A DNA stretch of 20,650 bases from Paracoccaceae bacterium (GCA_007134805.1 SLKB01000142.1:1-20650); one strand, 5' to 3'. Positions 9,527 through 17,769 are shown, numbered from the stretch's first letter. Notes: generated by a model from the sequence alone, not told the origin. Translations and numbers: made by a program.

Positions 9527-10257
9527 TAGTCGAGCGCGCCCGTGTTGATCGCGGAGACGCGCAGCTCGATCGGGGCGCCATTATAGTCGAGCGCCACCCG
9601 CCGGACCTGCAAGAGCGGCGCGCCGCGTGCAACCCCAAGCTCGCGCGTCTGCTCGCCCTCGGCCGCAATCGCGCGCACGGTTTCGCGCGCGCGATGCACT
9701 GTTGCGCCGAAATCGGTCTGATACAACTGATAGAGCGTGTTCGGCAGAATCTCGGGCGCCCGCTCCAGCGCGCCGAAACGGCCCGCATCGAGCACGATAT
9801 GCTCATGGATGATCGGCACGCCATCGCCTTCGCGCACGCGGGTGATGCAGACGACCGGGGCGCCGGGCGCAAGCCCCAGCGCCTGTGCTTCCGCGTCGCG
9901 CGCGGGGCGGCACAGGCGCGACAGGACGCGGCTTTCCGGGTGCAGCATGCTGCCATCAGTGCGCCGCAGATTGAAGAAGCGAAACAGTACCGCATCGCTG
10001 TCATGGCTTGAAACGACCGTCCCCTTGCCCTGCCTGCGCTGGACAACGCCTTCCGCCGCCAGATCCAGAAGCGCCTTGCGCAGCGTGCCGACTGCGACAC
10101 CATATTCCTCGGCCAGACGGGTTTCAGACGGCAGATAGGTACCCGGCGACCACTCCCCCGAGGCGATCCGCGCCACCATCAGATCGCGCAGTTGCCGATG
10201 CAGCGGCTGCAGGACAGGCCGCGTCGATGGCGTTGGTTCGGCAGAGCGGGATGACAT
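9511..10257 (-). CDS. GntR-family regulator, HutC/UTRA subfamily
   Basis: A 248-residue regulator. The winged helix lies at about residues 16-83 (LPSETRLAEEYGVAVGTLRKALLDLAAEGVVQRRQGKGTVV), followed by a UTRA effector domain (VVCITRVREGDGVPIIHEHIVL, then RETVRAI and the LQVRRVALDYNGAPIELRVS end). It is divergent from comC-suyAB-suyZ and converges on hpsP with a 16-base overlap. Two TATAGT-containing palindromes in the 141-base divergent gap overlap the -10 boxes of both promoters, so it likely represses itself and the sulfolactate unit. The inducer, perhaps sulfolactate or DHPS, is inferred. Confidence 0.93.
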   Translation of the reverse strand: MSSRSAEPTPSTRPVLQPLHRQLRDLMVARIASGEWSPGTYLPSETRLAEEYGVAVGTLRKALLDLAAEGVVQRRQGKGTVVSSHDSDAVLFRFFNLRRTDGSMLHPESRVLSRLCRPARDAEAQALGLAPGAPVVCITRVREGDGVPIIHEHIVLDAGRFGALERAPEILPNTLYQLYQTDFGATVHRARETVRAIAAEGEQTRELGVARGAPLLQVRRVALDYNGAPIELRVSAINTGALDYHAEL

Positions 10258-10276
10258 CAGGAACTCCGGTCAGGCA

Positions 10277-10304
10277 GGTATAGTCTACACAGCAGGGGCG
10301 TCAA
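10277..10304 (-). promoter_or_regulatory. gntR promoter with overlapping operator candidate
   Basis: Read on the minus strand, TTGACG (10304-10299) and TATACC (10282-10277) are spaced by 16 bases and end 19 bases before the gntR ATG. The partly symmetric GTATAGTCTAC (10278-10288) covers this -10 box and resembles the GT-N-TA...AC sites of HutC-type regulators. Confidence 0.5.
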
Positions 10305-10332
10305 ATTCCCACCTAAAAGCGCGCGAGAGTGA

Positions 10333-10366
10333 TTGACAACTTCGAAAGATATAAACTATATAGTTT
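10333..10366 (+). promoter_or_regulatory. comC-suyAB promoter with perfect palindromic operator
   Basis: TTGACA (10333-10338) and TATATA (10357-10362) are 18 bases apart. The perfect 14-bp palindrome AAACTATATAGTTT (10353-10366) covers the -10 box, so a bound dimer would block RNA polymerase. It shares TATAGT with the site at the gntR promoter. The leader to the comC start is about 30 bases. Confidence 0.6.
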
Positions 10367-10398
10367 TAAAGCAAGCCCGAACCGAATACAGGAAAGTC

Positions 10399-11397
10399 AT
10401 GAGCAAGATCCAGATCGCCCCAGAGGACGCAAGGCAGCTTGTGCTCGAGGTCTTCGCTGCAGCCGGCATGCCGCGCGACCTTGCCGAGCCTGCCGCGCGC
10501 GCGCTGGTGCTGGCGGAACTGGACGGGCTCGCCTCGCATGGGCTGGCGCGCGTGCCGTTCTACGCTGCGCAGATGCGCACTGGAAAGGTGCGCCCCGATG
10601 CCGCCCCGCGCGTCACCCGAGACGGTGCGGTGCTGCGCATCGATGCCGGGTTCGGGCTGGCCTTCGCGGCCATCGAGGCGGGCGCAGGTGCCGCGCAGGA
10701 GGTCGCGCATGAGCTTGGTGTGGCAGTGCTTTCGATCACGCATTCGCATCATTTCGGCGTCGCGGGTCAGGCGGTCGAGCCTTACGCGCGCCGGGGGCTG
10801 ATCGCGCTGGCCTTTGCCAATGCCCCGGCTGCCATGGCGCCCTGGGGTGGCAATCGCGCGCTTTACGGAACCAACCCGATCGCCTTTGCAGCCCCGCGCG
10901 CAGCGGGCGATCCGCTGGTGATTGACCTCTCGCTCAGCCATGTCGCGCGCGGCAAGGTGATGCTCGCGCAGAAATCAGGCGATCCGATCCCCGAAGGCTG
11001 GGCGCTCGACACTGCTGGCAACCCCACGACCGATCCTGGCGCGGCGCTGGCGGGGACCATGGTGCCCTCGGGGGGCGCCAAGGGGGCAGCGCTTGCGCTG
11101 ATGGTCGAAATGCTGACCGCCGGGCTTGCGGGCGCGAGTTACGCCTATGAGGCGAGCTCGCTTTTCGACGACAAGGGCCCGCCGCCCGATCTTGCGCATT
11201 TCATCCTCGTCCTCGACCCCGCGCGCTTCGCCCCCGGTTTCATCGACCGGGCCGAGGCGATGTTCACTGCCATCGAGGCACAGGAGGGCGCCCGCCTGCC
11301 CGGCGCGCGCCGCATGCGCGAACGCGCCGGGCGAAAGGACGCGTTCGACATCCCGCAGGCACTGCACGCCACGCTGCGCGAGCTTGCACAAACCTGA
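10399..11397 (+). CDS. comC: (R)-sulfolactate dehydrogenase, ComC-like (Ldh2/malate dehydrogenase family)
   Basis: A 332-residue member of the type 2 malate/L-lactate/ureidoglycolate dehydrogenase family, with DGLASHG (42-48), R51, SITHSHHFGVAGQ (112-124) and the YGTNPIAFAAP stretch. ComC reduces sulfopyruvate to (R)-sulfolactate with NAD(P)H. Together with SlcC it converts (S)-sulfolactate to the (R) form that SuyAB cleaves. ATG 10399 is chosen for AGGAAA 5 bases upstream and because the frame upstream of it overlaps the promoter. It is the first gene of the unit, 23 bases before suyA. An ordinary malate dehydrogenase is possible from the family alone; the context argues strongly for sulfolactate. 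Confidence 0.88.
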   Translation: MSKIQIAPEDARQLVLEVFAAAGMPRDLAEPAARALVLAELDGLASHGLARVPFYAAQMRTGKVRPDAAPRVTRDGAVLRIDAGFGLAFAAIEAGAGAAQEVAHELGVAVLSITHSHHFGVAGQAVEPYARRGLIALAFANAPAAMAPWGGNRALYGTNPIAFAAPRAAGDPLVIDLSLSHVARGKVMLAQKSGDPIPEGWALDTAGNPTTDPGAALAGTMVPSGGAKGAALALMVEMLTAGLAGASYAYEASSLFDDKGPPPDLAHFILVLDPARFAPGFIDRAEAMFTAIEAQEGARLPGARRMRERAGRKDAFDIPQALHATLRELAQT

Positions 11398-11420
11398 CCC
11401 AACCAAACGGAGACCGACCC

Positions 11421-11717
11421 ATGAGCGCAAATACCCATCCTCAACTTCTTGTCCATGACAAGGCCGACAATGTCGGTGTCGTCGTGGTCGAGGGGCTGAC
11501 CGCCGGCACGGACATGCTCTGTGTCTGCACGGAAGACAATTCCGATTTCCGCCTGACTGCCAAGGCCGATATCCCGATTGGCCACAAGGTCGCGCTGAAA
11601 GCGCTGACCGCGGGCGATACTGTCATCAAATATGGCGAAGATATCGGCAAGATGGTGGGCCCTGCCGAAATCGGCGGCCATGTCCACACTCACAATCTGA
11701 AAACCAAGCGCTGGTAA
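11421..11717 (+). CDS. suyA: (2R)-sulfolactate sulfo-lyase, small subunit
   Basis: A 98-residue protein matching SuyA, the small partner related to the N-terminal SAF domain of altronate/galactarate dehydratases. Visible markers are the [10 protein letters not shown] start region, [26 protein letters not shown] and the C-terminal [14 protein letters not shown], typical of this family. With SuyB it splits (R)-3-sulfolactate into pyruvate and sulfite in the cytoplasm. The CGGAG ribosome site lies 6 bases upstream, and suyB starts 13 bases after the stop. Confidence 0.95.
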   Translation: MSANTHPQLLVHDKADNVGVVVVEGLTAGTDMLCVCTEDNSDFRLTAKADIPIGHKVALKALTAGDTVIKYGEDIGKMVGPAEIGGHVHTHNLKTKRW

Positions 11718-11730
11718 GGGGGCTGCTCTC

Positions 11731-12912
11731 ATGGCTTTTGATTTCACCGAAGCAACAGTCAAGGCATGGCGGCGCGAGAATGGTCGCGTGGGCGTGCGCA
11801 ACCATGTCGTGATCCTGCCGGTCGACGACATCTCGAACGCCGCCTGCGAGGCGGTTGCAAACAACGTCAAGGGCACGATGGCGATCCCGCATGCCTATGG
11901 CCGCCTGCAGTTCGGCGAGGATCTGGATCTGCATTTCCGCACCATCATCGGCACGGGCGCCAACCCCAATGTCGCGGCGGTCGTGGTGATCGGGATCGAG
12001 CCCGAATGGACCAAGACGGTCGTCGAGGGCATTGCCAAGACCGGCAAGCCGGTCGAGGGGTTCTGGATCGAGCAGAACGGCGATTTCGAGACCATCCGCC
12101 GCGCAAGCTGGAAGGCCAAGGAATTCGTCCATTGGGCGACCGAGCTGCAGAAGGAAGACTGCCCGCTCACCGATCTGTGGGTCTCGACCAAATGCGGCGA
12201 GAGCGACACGACCACGGGGCTTTCATCCTGCCCCACTGTCGGCAACATGTATGACAAGCTGCTGCCGCACGGGCTTTACGGTGTGTTCGGCGAAACCTCG
12301 GAAATCACCGGGGCCGAGCATATCTGCGAAAAGCGCGCCGCCAACCCCGAGGCCGCAGCGAAGTTCCGCAAGACCTGGCAGGCCTATACCGATGACGTGA
12401 TCGAGCAGTTCAAGACCTCGGATCTGTCCGACAGCCAGCCGACCAAGGGCAACATCCTGGGCGGCCTCAGTACGATCGAGGAAAAGGCGCTGGGCAATCT
12501 CGAGAAGATCGGCCGCACCAGCAGCTATATCGATGTGCTCGAACCCGCCGAGGCGCCGGCCAAGGGCGCGGGCCTTTACTACATGGACACCTCGTCGGCG
12601 GCGGCAGAATGCGTCACGCTGATGGCGGCGGCGGGCTATGTCATCCACACCTTCCCCACGGGCCAGGGCAATGTGGTCGGCAACCCGATCGTGCCGGTGA
12701 TCAAGATCTCGGGCAACCCGCGCACCTTGCGGACCATGGCCGAGCATATCGATGTCGATGTGACCGGTGTGCTGCGCCGTGACATGACGATCGATCAGGC
12801 GGGCGACGCGCTGATCGAGATGATCAAGCGCACCGCCAATGGCCGCTTCACCGCCGCCGAGGCGCTGGGCCATCGCGAGTTCTCGATGACCAAACTCTAC
12901 CGTTCGGCATGA
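11731..12912 (+). CDS. suyB: (2R)-sulfolactate sulfo-lyase, large subunit
   Basis: A 393-residue SuyB, related to the large domain of altronate dehydratases (UxaA/GarD superfamily), which use iron. It starts [23 protein letters not shown], a family hallmark. Conserved cysteines that may bind metal include C39, C155 ([12 protein letters not shown]), C167 ([10 protein letters not shown]) and C199. The late motif [22 protein letters not shown] is also typical. The enzyme releases sulfite from (R)-sulfolactate, leaving pyruvate. A strong stem-loop follows the stop by 7 bases. Confidence 0.95.
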   Translation: MAFDFTEATVKAWRRENGRVGVRNHVVILPVDDISNAACEAVANNVKGTMAIPHAYGRLQFGEDLDLHFRTIIGTGANPNVAAVVVIGIEPEWTKTVVEGIAKTGKPVEGFWIEQNGDFETIRRASWKAKEFVHWATELQKEDCPLTDLWVSTKCGESDTTTGLSSCPTVGNMYDKLLPHGLYGVFGETSEITGAEHICEKRAANPEAAAKFRKTWQAYTDDVIEQFKTSDLSDSQPTKGNILGGLSTIEEKALGNLEKIGRTSSYIDVLEPAEAPAKGAGLYYMDTSSAAAECVTLMAAAGYVIHTFPTGQGNVVGNPIVPVIKISGNPRTLRTMAEHIDVDVTGVLRRDMTIDQAGDALIEMIKRTANGRFTAAEALGHREFSMTKLYRSA

Positions 12913-12919
12913 TCGGGGG

Positions 12920-12954
12920 CGGGTCGCGGGGGGCATCGAACCCCCCGCGACCCG
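12920..12954 (+). terminator. 14-bp perfect stem-loop after suyB
   Basis: The arms 12920-12933 and 12941-12954 are perfectly complementary (CGGGTCGCGG-rich), with a 7-base loop catcgaa. There is no T-run; the next bases are GTCGGGCG. It may partially terminate or protect suyAB mRNA and lower suyZ expression, which starts 48 bases after it. Confidence 0.55.
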
Positions 12955-13002
12955 GTCGGGCGCACGCGCCCTCCGCGCCCGGTCTCAGGCGACAGGAACA
13001 TC

Positions 13003-14013
13003 ATGCTGTCCATTTCCAGCCTGCGCGCGCAGGCCGTCCCGCTGCTTCCCGGTCTTCTGCTCAGCGCGACGATTGGCGCGGCGGCGAGCTTTCTGGGCAG
13101 CCATTACGGCGCGCCGGTCATGCTGTTCGCGCTCCTGCTGGGCATGGCGTTCAACTTCCTGCATGCCGAGGGCGCCTGCCGCGAGGGCGTCGAGTTCGCG
13201 GCGAAGTTCGTGCTGCGGCTGGGGGTCGGGCTGCTGGGCATCCGCATCGTCCTGGACGACCTCGCGCAGATCGGGCTGACCGGTGCTGCTTTGCTGGCCG
13301 GGCTGATCGCGCTGACCATCGCCACCGGTTTCATCGCCGCGCCGATCTTTCGCCGCAAATGGCGCTTTGCCCTGCTCACCGGTGGCGCGGTGGCGATCTG
13401 CGGCGCGTCGGCCGCGCTGGCGATTGCCGCGGTCATCCCGCACAATGACAAGACCGAGCGCAACACGCTCTTCACGGTGATGGCGGTCACGGCGCTGTCC
13501 ACGATCGCCATGGTCGCCTATCCGTTGCTGTTCCAGGCGATGGGCTTTTCGGAATTGCAGCAGGGCTTCCTGATCGGCGCCACGATCCACGATGTCGCGC
13601 AGGTGGTCGGCGCGGGGTTCTCGGTGTCCGACCCGGCGGGCGAGATCGCGACCATCACCAAACTCTTCCGGGTCGCCATGTTGCCGGTCGTGCTGGTCGC
13701 CATCGTGCTGATTCTGCGCGCCACCGGCGCCGGGCGCGGGCAGGGGCGGATCCCGCTGCTGCCATGGTTCATGGTGCTGTTTCTGGGGCTGGTCGCGCTG
13801 GGCTCGCTGGTCGATCTGCCTGTCGTGCTGGTCGCGCAGGTGGACATGGTCTCGCGCGCCTGTCTGATCACCGCGATCGCCGCGCTGGGGGTCAAGACCT
13901 CGCTCAAGGCGCTGAGCGCGGTCGGGCCGGGGCATCTGGTGATCGTGGTGATCGAGACACTGGCACTCCTCGTGCTGGCGACGCTTGCGCTGCACTACGT
14001 CGCGCTGATCTGA
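13003..14013 (+). CDS. suyZ: Putative sulfate/sulfite exporter, YeiH/PSE family (SuyZ-like)
   Basis: A 336-residue polytopic inner-membrane protein of the UPF0324 (YeiH) family with about ten hydrophobic segments. Family landmarks are LGVGLLGIRIVLDDL, GGAVAICGASAALAIAAVIPHNDKTERNTL and GATIHDVAQVVGAGFSVSD. Members found beside suyAB in sulfonate degraders are proposed sulfate exporters (putative sulfate exporter family), removing the toxic sulfite or its oxidised product. The role here follows from that context; transport was never shown by sequence. AGGAA lies before ATG 13003. It ends 1 base before the convergent slcC stop. Confidence 0.85.
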   Translation: MLSISSLRAQAVPLLPGLLLSATIGAAASFLGSHYGAPVMLFALLLGMAFNFLHAEGACREGVEFAAKFVLRLGVGLLGIRIVLDDLAQIGLTGAALLAGLIALTIATGFIAAPIFRRKWRFALLTGGAVAICGASAALAIAAVIPHNDKTERNTLFTVMAVTALSTIAMVAYPLLFQAMGFSELQQGFLIGATIHDVAQVVGAGFSVSDPAGEIATITKLFRVAMLPVVLVAIVLILRATGAGRGQGRIPLLPWFMVLFLGLVALGSLVDLPVVLVAQVDMVSRACLITAIAALGVKTSLKALSAVGPGHLVIVVIETLALLVLATLALHYVALI

Positions 14014-14014
14014 G

Positions 14015-14941
14015 CTAGCCCGCCTCGAGGCTCCTTGCGACATTCTCGACAGTGATCCAGCTGATCCGCGTGTTCGACTCGATCGTCACGCCCGCGATAT
14101 GCGGCGTGGCGATCAGATTGGGCGCACCCTCGAGCGGCGAGCCCGCGGCGAGAGGCTCGGCTGCGAACACATCGATCGCGGCACCCCCCAGATGCCCGGA
14201 TTTCAGCACCATGCCCAGCGCGTGCTCATCCACGATCCCCCCGCGCGCGGTGTTGATCAGGACCGCGCCGCGCTTCAGGCTTCCCAGCCGTGCGGCGTCA
14301 AAGATCCCGCGCGTCTGGTCGGTCAGGGGCACATGCAGGCTGAGGACATCGGCGCCCTCGATGAGGTCCTCGAGCGTCGCGCAACGCGTCACCTCGGCCC
14401 AGGCGCTGTCGTCTTCCGGCAGATACGGATCAAGCGCTGCAACCTCCATGCCCATCGCGCGTGCGCGCAGTGCGACGGCCTGCGCAATCGCGCCGAAACC
14501 CCAGAGCGCCAGCCGCGCGCCCGCGACTTCGCGCCCCATCATCTTCTGGCGCGGCCAGGCGCCTCCCAGCACCTCGGCGCTGCCAAGCCACGCGCCGCGC
14601 CGCAACATGAGCGCGGCCGTGAGGACATATTCGGCGACCGAGACGACATTGCCCCCTGTCGCCGGATGCACGTTGATGCCCCGCGCGCGACAGGCCTCCA
14701 GGTCGATATTGTCGAGGCCCACGCCCAGCCGCCCCACGACCCTGGCCTGCGGCGCCTGCGCCAGAAGCGCGGCATCGACCTGGGTGCGGTTGCGCACGAT
14801 CAGCCCCTGCGCATCGGCGCAGGCGGCCAACAATGCCGCGCGGTCCTCGACTAGCGCGGGGTCGTAATGCACCTCATGGCGCGCGCGCAGCCACTCGATT
14901 GCTGCGTCATCCATGAATTCGGAAATGACAACCTTTGCCAT
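14015..14941 (-). CDS. slcC: (S)-sulfolactate dehydrogenase, SlcC-like (D-2-hydroxyacid dehydrogenase family)
   Basis: A 308-residue protein with the full catalytic triad of this family: R233 (NTARGGIVDE), E262 (DVFAAEP) and H281 (TPHIAGVT). The NAD motif LWGFGAIAQA (146-155) is followed by D171 in LDPY, which favours NAD+. SlcC oxidises (S)-sulfolactate to sulfopyruvate, the partner step to ComC. The ISEFMDDAAIEWL start resembles SlcC proteins. It is the last gene of the dehydratase-aldolase unit, 34 bases after the Gfo/Idh gene, and converges on suyZ with a 1-base gap and no visible terminator. A 3-phosphoglycerate dehydrogenase-like role is unlikely, as the C-terminal regulatory domain is missing. 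Confidence 0.85.
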   Translation of the reverse strand: MAKVVISEFMDDAAIEWLRARHEVHYDPALVEDRAALLAACADAQGLIVRNRTQVDAALLAQAPQARVVGRLGVGLDNIDLEACRARGINVHPATGGNVVSVAEYVLTAALMLRRGAWLGSAEVLGGAWPRQKMMGREVAGARLALWGFGAIAQAVALRARAMGMEVAALDPYLPEDDSAWAEVTRCATLEDLIEGADVLSLHVPLTDQTRGIFDAARLGSLKRGAVLINTARGGIVDEHALGMVLKSGHLGGAAIDVFAAEPLAAGSPLEGAPNLIATPHIAGVTIESNTRISWITVENVARSLEAG

Positions 14942-14975
14942 GACAAGGATCCTTTCTGAAGCTGTGCGGCGCGGC

Positions 14976-16091
14976 TCAGGCGGCCGAGGCCGCGGCCGCG
15001 CTGCGCAGGTCGATCACCTCATGCGTTCGGATCGAGCGTTCGGCCGCCTCGCCCACAAGCACGGACCAGTAGCCATCGATGAGCCCGACCTCGGGCGTGC
15101 CTGTCCCGGCGCGCAGCAGATCAAGGAAGCGGGCGTGCTGGTAATAGGTCGATCCGTGGTGATCGCCCGCGCCGAGGATGCGGTGGTCGACCTCGATGCG
15201 CTCGCGCGTTTCGGTCTTGCGCGCCCGGTCCGAGATCACGAATTCCGACACCCGCTCAACCTTGTCGGGCGCAAAGCGCGCCGGCCCCGGCACGCAGGCA
15301 TCTAGCCGGGCCGCATCGCCCGTGACCGACACGACCTCTTGCCAGTAGGAGCCTTCGGCGAACATGCACAGCTCCAGCATCGCGCGGGTGCCATTGTCGA
15401 AATCGACAGTCACGAAGGCATTGTCGACGATATCGGGGGTGCGGCCTTCATAGATTTCGCCGCGGTGGTTCACATCCGCGCCGCCACTTGCATAGACGCG
15501 GATTGGATCGGCCTTCAGCAGGAAGCGCATGAGGTCGAAGAAGTGACAGCATTTCTCGACCATGGTGCCGCCGGTGCGCGCGTTGAAGCGGTTCCAGTGG
15601 CCGACCTTTTCCAGGAACGGAAAGCGGTGCTCGCGGATGGACAGCATCTGCGGCCGGCCCGCGCGCCCTTGCGCGAGGGCCTCGGCGAGACGCGCGACAG
15701 GCGGCATGTAGCGATACTCCATCGCCACCCAGACCGGCGCGGCCCGCTCCTCGGCGCGCGCCATCAACGCCCGGCAATCGGCTGCGGTCGTGGCCAGCGG
15801 CTTTTCGCACAGGATCGCCGTGTCGGTCGCCAGCAGATCGCGCATCACGCTGGCATGCAGATCGTTCGGTGCCGCCAGCACATAGGCGTCACAGAGATCG
15901 GCCTCGAGAAGCGCGCGATGCGACTCGAAGACGCGCGCGCCCGGCCCGGCCAATGCGGCCGCCTGCGCGCGCATGCCCGGGTCCGGATCACAGATCGCAG
16001 CGATCTGCGTGCCCTCCAGAAGCGCGATATTGCGGATATGTTCCTGGCCCATCATGCCAGATCCGATGATTCCGTAGCGGATGTTCGTCAT
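14976..16091 (-). CDS. Gfo/Idh/MocA-family NAD(P)-dependent oxidoreductase
   Basis: A 371-residue protein with N-terminal Rossmann motif GSGMMG (10-15), the family EKP motif (E96-K97-P98) and an active-site region EKCCHFFDLM (179-188) with H183 and D186. The later GDHHGSTYYQHARFLDLL resembles inositol/sugar dehydrogenase relatives. ATG 16091 is chosen since it gives the usual N-terminus (GAGG nine bases upstream); ATG 16106 with AAGG six bases upstream is equally well supported and adds five residues. The family covers sugar and inositol dehydrogenases, but also oxidoreductive glycosidases (GH109, and GH188 which includes NAD+-dependent sulfoquinovosidases). In a unit that looks sulfo-ED-like and lacks a GH31 enzyme, a glycoside-cleaving role is worth testing. 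Function is not assigned. Confidence 0.88.
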   Translation of the reverse strand: MTNIRYGIIGSGMMGQEHIRNIALLEGTQIAAICDPDPGMRAQAAALAGPGARVFESHRALLEADLCDAYVLAAPNDLHASVMRDLLATDTAILCEKPLATTAADCRALMARAEERAAPVWVAMEYRYMPPVARLAEALAQGRAGRPQMLSIREHRFPFLEKVGHWNRFNARTGGTMVEKCCHFFDLMRFLLKADPIRVYASGGADVNHRGEIYEGRTPDIVDNAFVTVDFDNGTRAMLELCMFAEGSYWQEVVSVTGDAARLDACVPGPARFAPDKVERVSEFVISDRARKTETRERIEVDHRILGAGDHHGSTYYQHARFLDLLRAGTGTPEVGLIDGYWSVLVGEAAERSIRTHEVIDLRSAAAASAA

Positions 16092-16122
16092 CCCTTGGGT
16101 CCTCATATGGTGCCTTGCGGGG

Positions 16123-16884
16123 TCAGTTCAGTGTGAGCCCCGCGTCGATGATGAAACTCTGCCCGGTGCAGCCCGCGCTCGCGTCAGAGGCGAGGAAAAG
16201 CACCATGGGCGTGATGTGATGCGGCTCGAGGCGGAACTTGAGCGCCTGTTCGGCCAGAAATTCGGCGTTCTTCTCGGGTGTGAGCCAGAGCTTCGCCTGC
16301 CGCTCGGTCAGGATCGCGCCGGGCACGACCGAGTTGACGCGGATGCCCTCGGGCCCCAATTCGGCGGCGAGCGAGCGTGTCATGCCGTGGATCGCGGCTT
16401 TCGACGTGGTGTAGCCCAGCATGCCCGGGCGCCCGCGCATCCAGCTGATCGAGCCCATGTTGATGATCGACCCCGACCCCGCCGCCACCATCCCCGGCGC
16501 CACCGCCTGCGCCGCAAAGACATGATGCGAGAGATTTGTCGCCAGGCAATCGCGCCAGTACTCCGGCGTGAGGTCGTGAAAGGCGTGCCGGTCATCGCGC
16601 GCGGCATTGTTCACGAGAACCGTGAACGGGCCAAGTTCCTCGGCCAGCGCGCCGATCACGCGCGGCAGCGCGTCCAGATCGCGCAGGTCGCATTGCGCAA
16701 AGCCGATGGCCTCGCCCAGCTCATCAGACAGGGCGCGCCCGGCCTCTGCGTCGATGTCGAGCACGCCGACCCGCGCGCCCTGATCCACAAAGCCGCGCAC
16801 CAGTTCCGCGCCGATGCCACTGGCCCCGCCAGTGACCAGAACGCGCGCACTGTTAAGCGAGGGGAAACGCGCGGTCCCGGTCAT
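16123..16884 (-). CDS. Short-chain sugar dehydrogenase, XylB-like (sulfoquinovose dehydrogenase candidate)
   Basis: A 253-residue SDR: TGGASGIG (18-25), D43 in VLDID (NAD+ preference), NNAARDDRH (92-100), catalytic S145, Y158 and K162. The NDDRH-like stretch, GSISWMRGRPGML and the PGAILTERQAKLWLTPE segment closely follow Caulobacter xylose dehydrogenase XylB, so it likely oxidises a cyclic aldose at C1 to a lactone. Its start overlaps the stop of the lactonase gene (ATGA), with GGAGG just upstream, so the two products are probably coupled. In the sulfo-ED route the substrate would be sulfoquinovose; xylose, glucose or arabinose are alternatives. Confidence 0.9.
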   Translation of the reverse strand: MTGTARFPSLNSARVLVTGGASGIGAELVRGFVDQGARVGVLDIDAEAGRALSDELGEAIGFAQCDLRDLDALPRVIGALAEELGPFTVLVNNAARDDRHAFHDLTPEYWRDCLATNLSHHVFAAQAVAPGMVAAGSGSIINMGSISWMRGRPGMLGYTTSKAAIHGMTRSLAAELGPEGIRVNSVVPGAILTERQAKLWLTPEKNAEFLAEQALKFRLEPHHITPMVLFLASDASAGCTGQSFIIDAGLTLN

Positions 16885-17762
16885 GGGCCGGCCTCCTCGA
16901 TGAAGCGCGGCTCCGGCTGGCCGGGCACATCGACGCGCAGCGCGAAGATATCGCCGGAATGCGGCCAGTCGGCCAGTTCCCGCGCGTCGCGCCCATGCCG
17001 CGCCGAGGTGATGTAGAGCGTGCGCAGATCCGGCCCGCCCAGCGCACACATCGTGGGGCAGCGCGCCGGGACAGGATGCTCGGCCACAATCTCGCCTTGC
17101 GGCGAAATGCGCACCACGCGCCCGCCCTCATAAAGCGCGGACCAGTAGAAACCCTCGGCATCGACCGCGGCGCCGTCGGGGCGACCCTTCCCCGCGGGGA
17201 AGGGTCGGAAGACCTCGCGCGCGCCGATCTCGCCGCTCTGCGGGTCGAGCGGGTAGCGATAGATCACATGCGCGGGCGTGTCGGAATGATACATCCAGCG
17301 GCGATCCGGCGAAAAGCCCAGCCCGTTCGACACCTTGATGTCGCCCGCCATCCGCGCGCAGTCGAGCGCCGCATCGACGCGGTAAAGCGCGGCCGCCGGC
17401 CGGTCGCGGGGCTCATGGATCGTGCCCGCCCAGAAGCGGCCCCAGGGATCGACCCGGCCGTCGTTGAAGCGGCTGATGCGGCTGTCGTCCTGCGGATTGG
17501 CGATCAGACGCTCCTTGCCCCCCCGCGCGTCGAGCAGCCACAGCCCCGAGCGCAACCCGGCGATGAACCCGCCCCCCTCGCGCAGCCCGATGCAGCCCAC
17601 ATTCTCGTCCATGGGCAGGATGTCGTTCTCGCCGCTCTCGGGGTTCAGGCAATTGATCGAGGGGGCCTCGATGTCGACCCAGTAGAGCCGCCGTGTCTCC
17701 GGGCACCAGAGCGGGCATTCGCCCAAGGCGGCCTGTGCCGGATATGCTATCGTGACGTCCAT
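16881..17762 (-). CDS. SMP-30/gluconolactonase-family lactonase
   Basis: A 293-residue six-bladed beta-propeller lactonase. The expected metal ligands are visible: E15 (GECPLW), N100 (SRFNDGRVDPWGRFWAGT), N146 (SNGLGFSPD) and D196 (RPDGAAVD). It would hydrolyse the sugar lactone made by the adjacent SDR to the open aldonate, for instance sulfogluconolactone to sulfogluconate. ATG 17762 (MDVTIAYPAQAALGECPLW) follows GAGGA and lies 7 bases after the aldolase stop; the longer frame upstream has no ribosome site and overlaps the aldolase. Confidence 0.92.
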   Translation of the reverse strand: MDVTIAYPAQAALGECPLWCPETRRLYWVDIEAPSINCLNPESGENDILPMDENVGCIGLREGGGFIAGLRSGLWLLDARGGKERLIANPQDDSRISRFNDGRVDPWGRFWAGTIHEPRDRPAAALYRVDAALDCARMAGDIKVSNGLGFSPDRRWMYHSDTPAHVIYRYPLDPQSGEIGAREVFRPFPAGKGRPDGAAVDAEGFYWSALYEGGRVVRISPQGEIVAEHPVPARCPTMCALGGPDLRTLYITSARHGRDARELADWPHSGDIFALRVDVPGQPEPRFIEEAGP

Positions 17763-17769
17763 GGCTTCC

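Noticed and set aside
12985..14043. 352-codon minus-strand frame opposite suyZ
   Set aside because: Gln/Arg/Asp/His-rich mirror of a membrane protein gene, a known artefact in GC-rich genomes.
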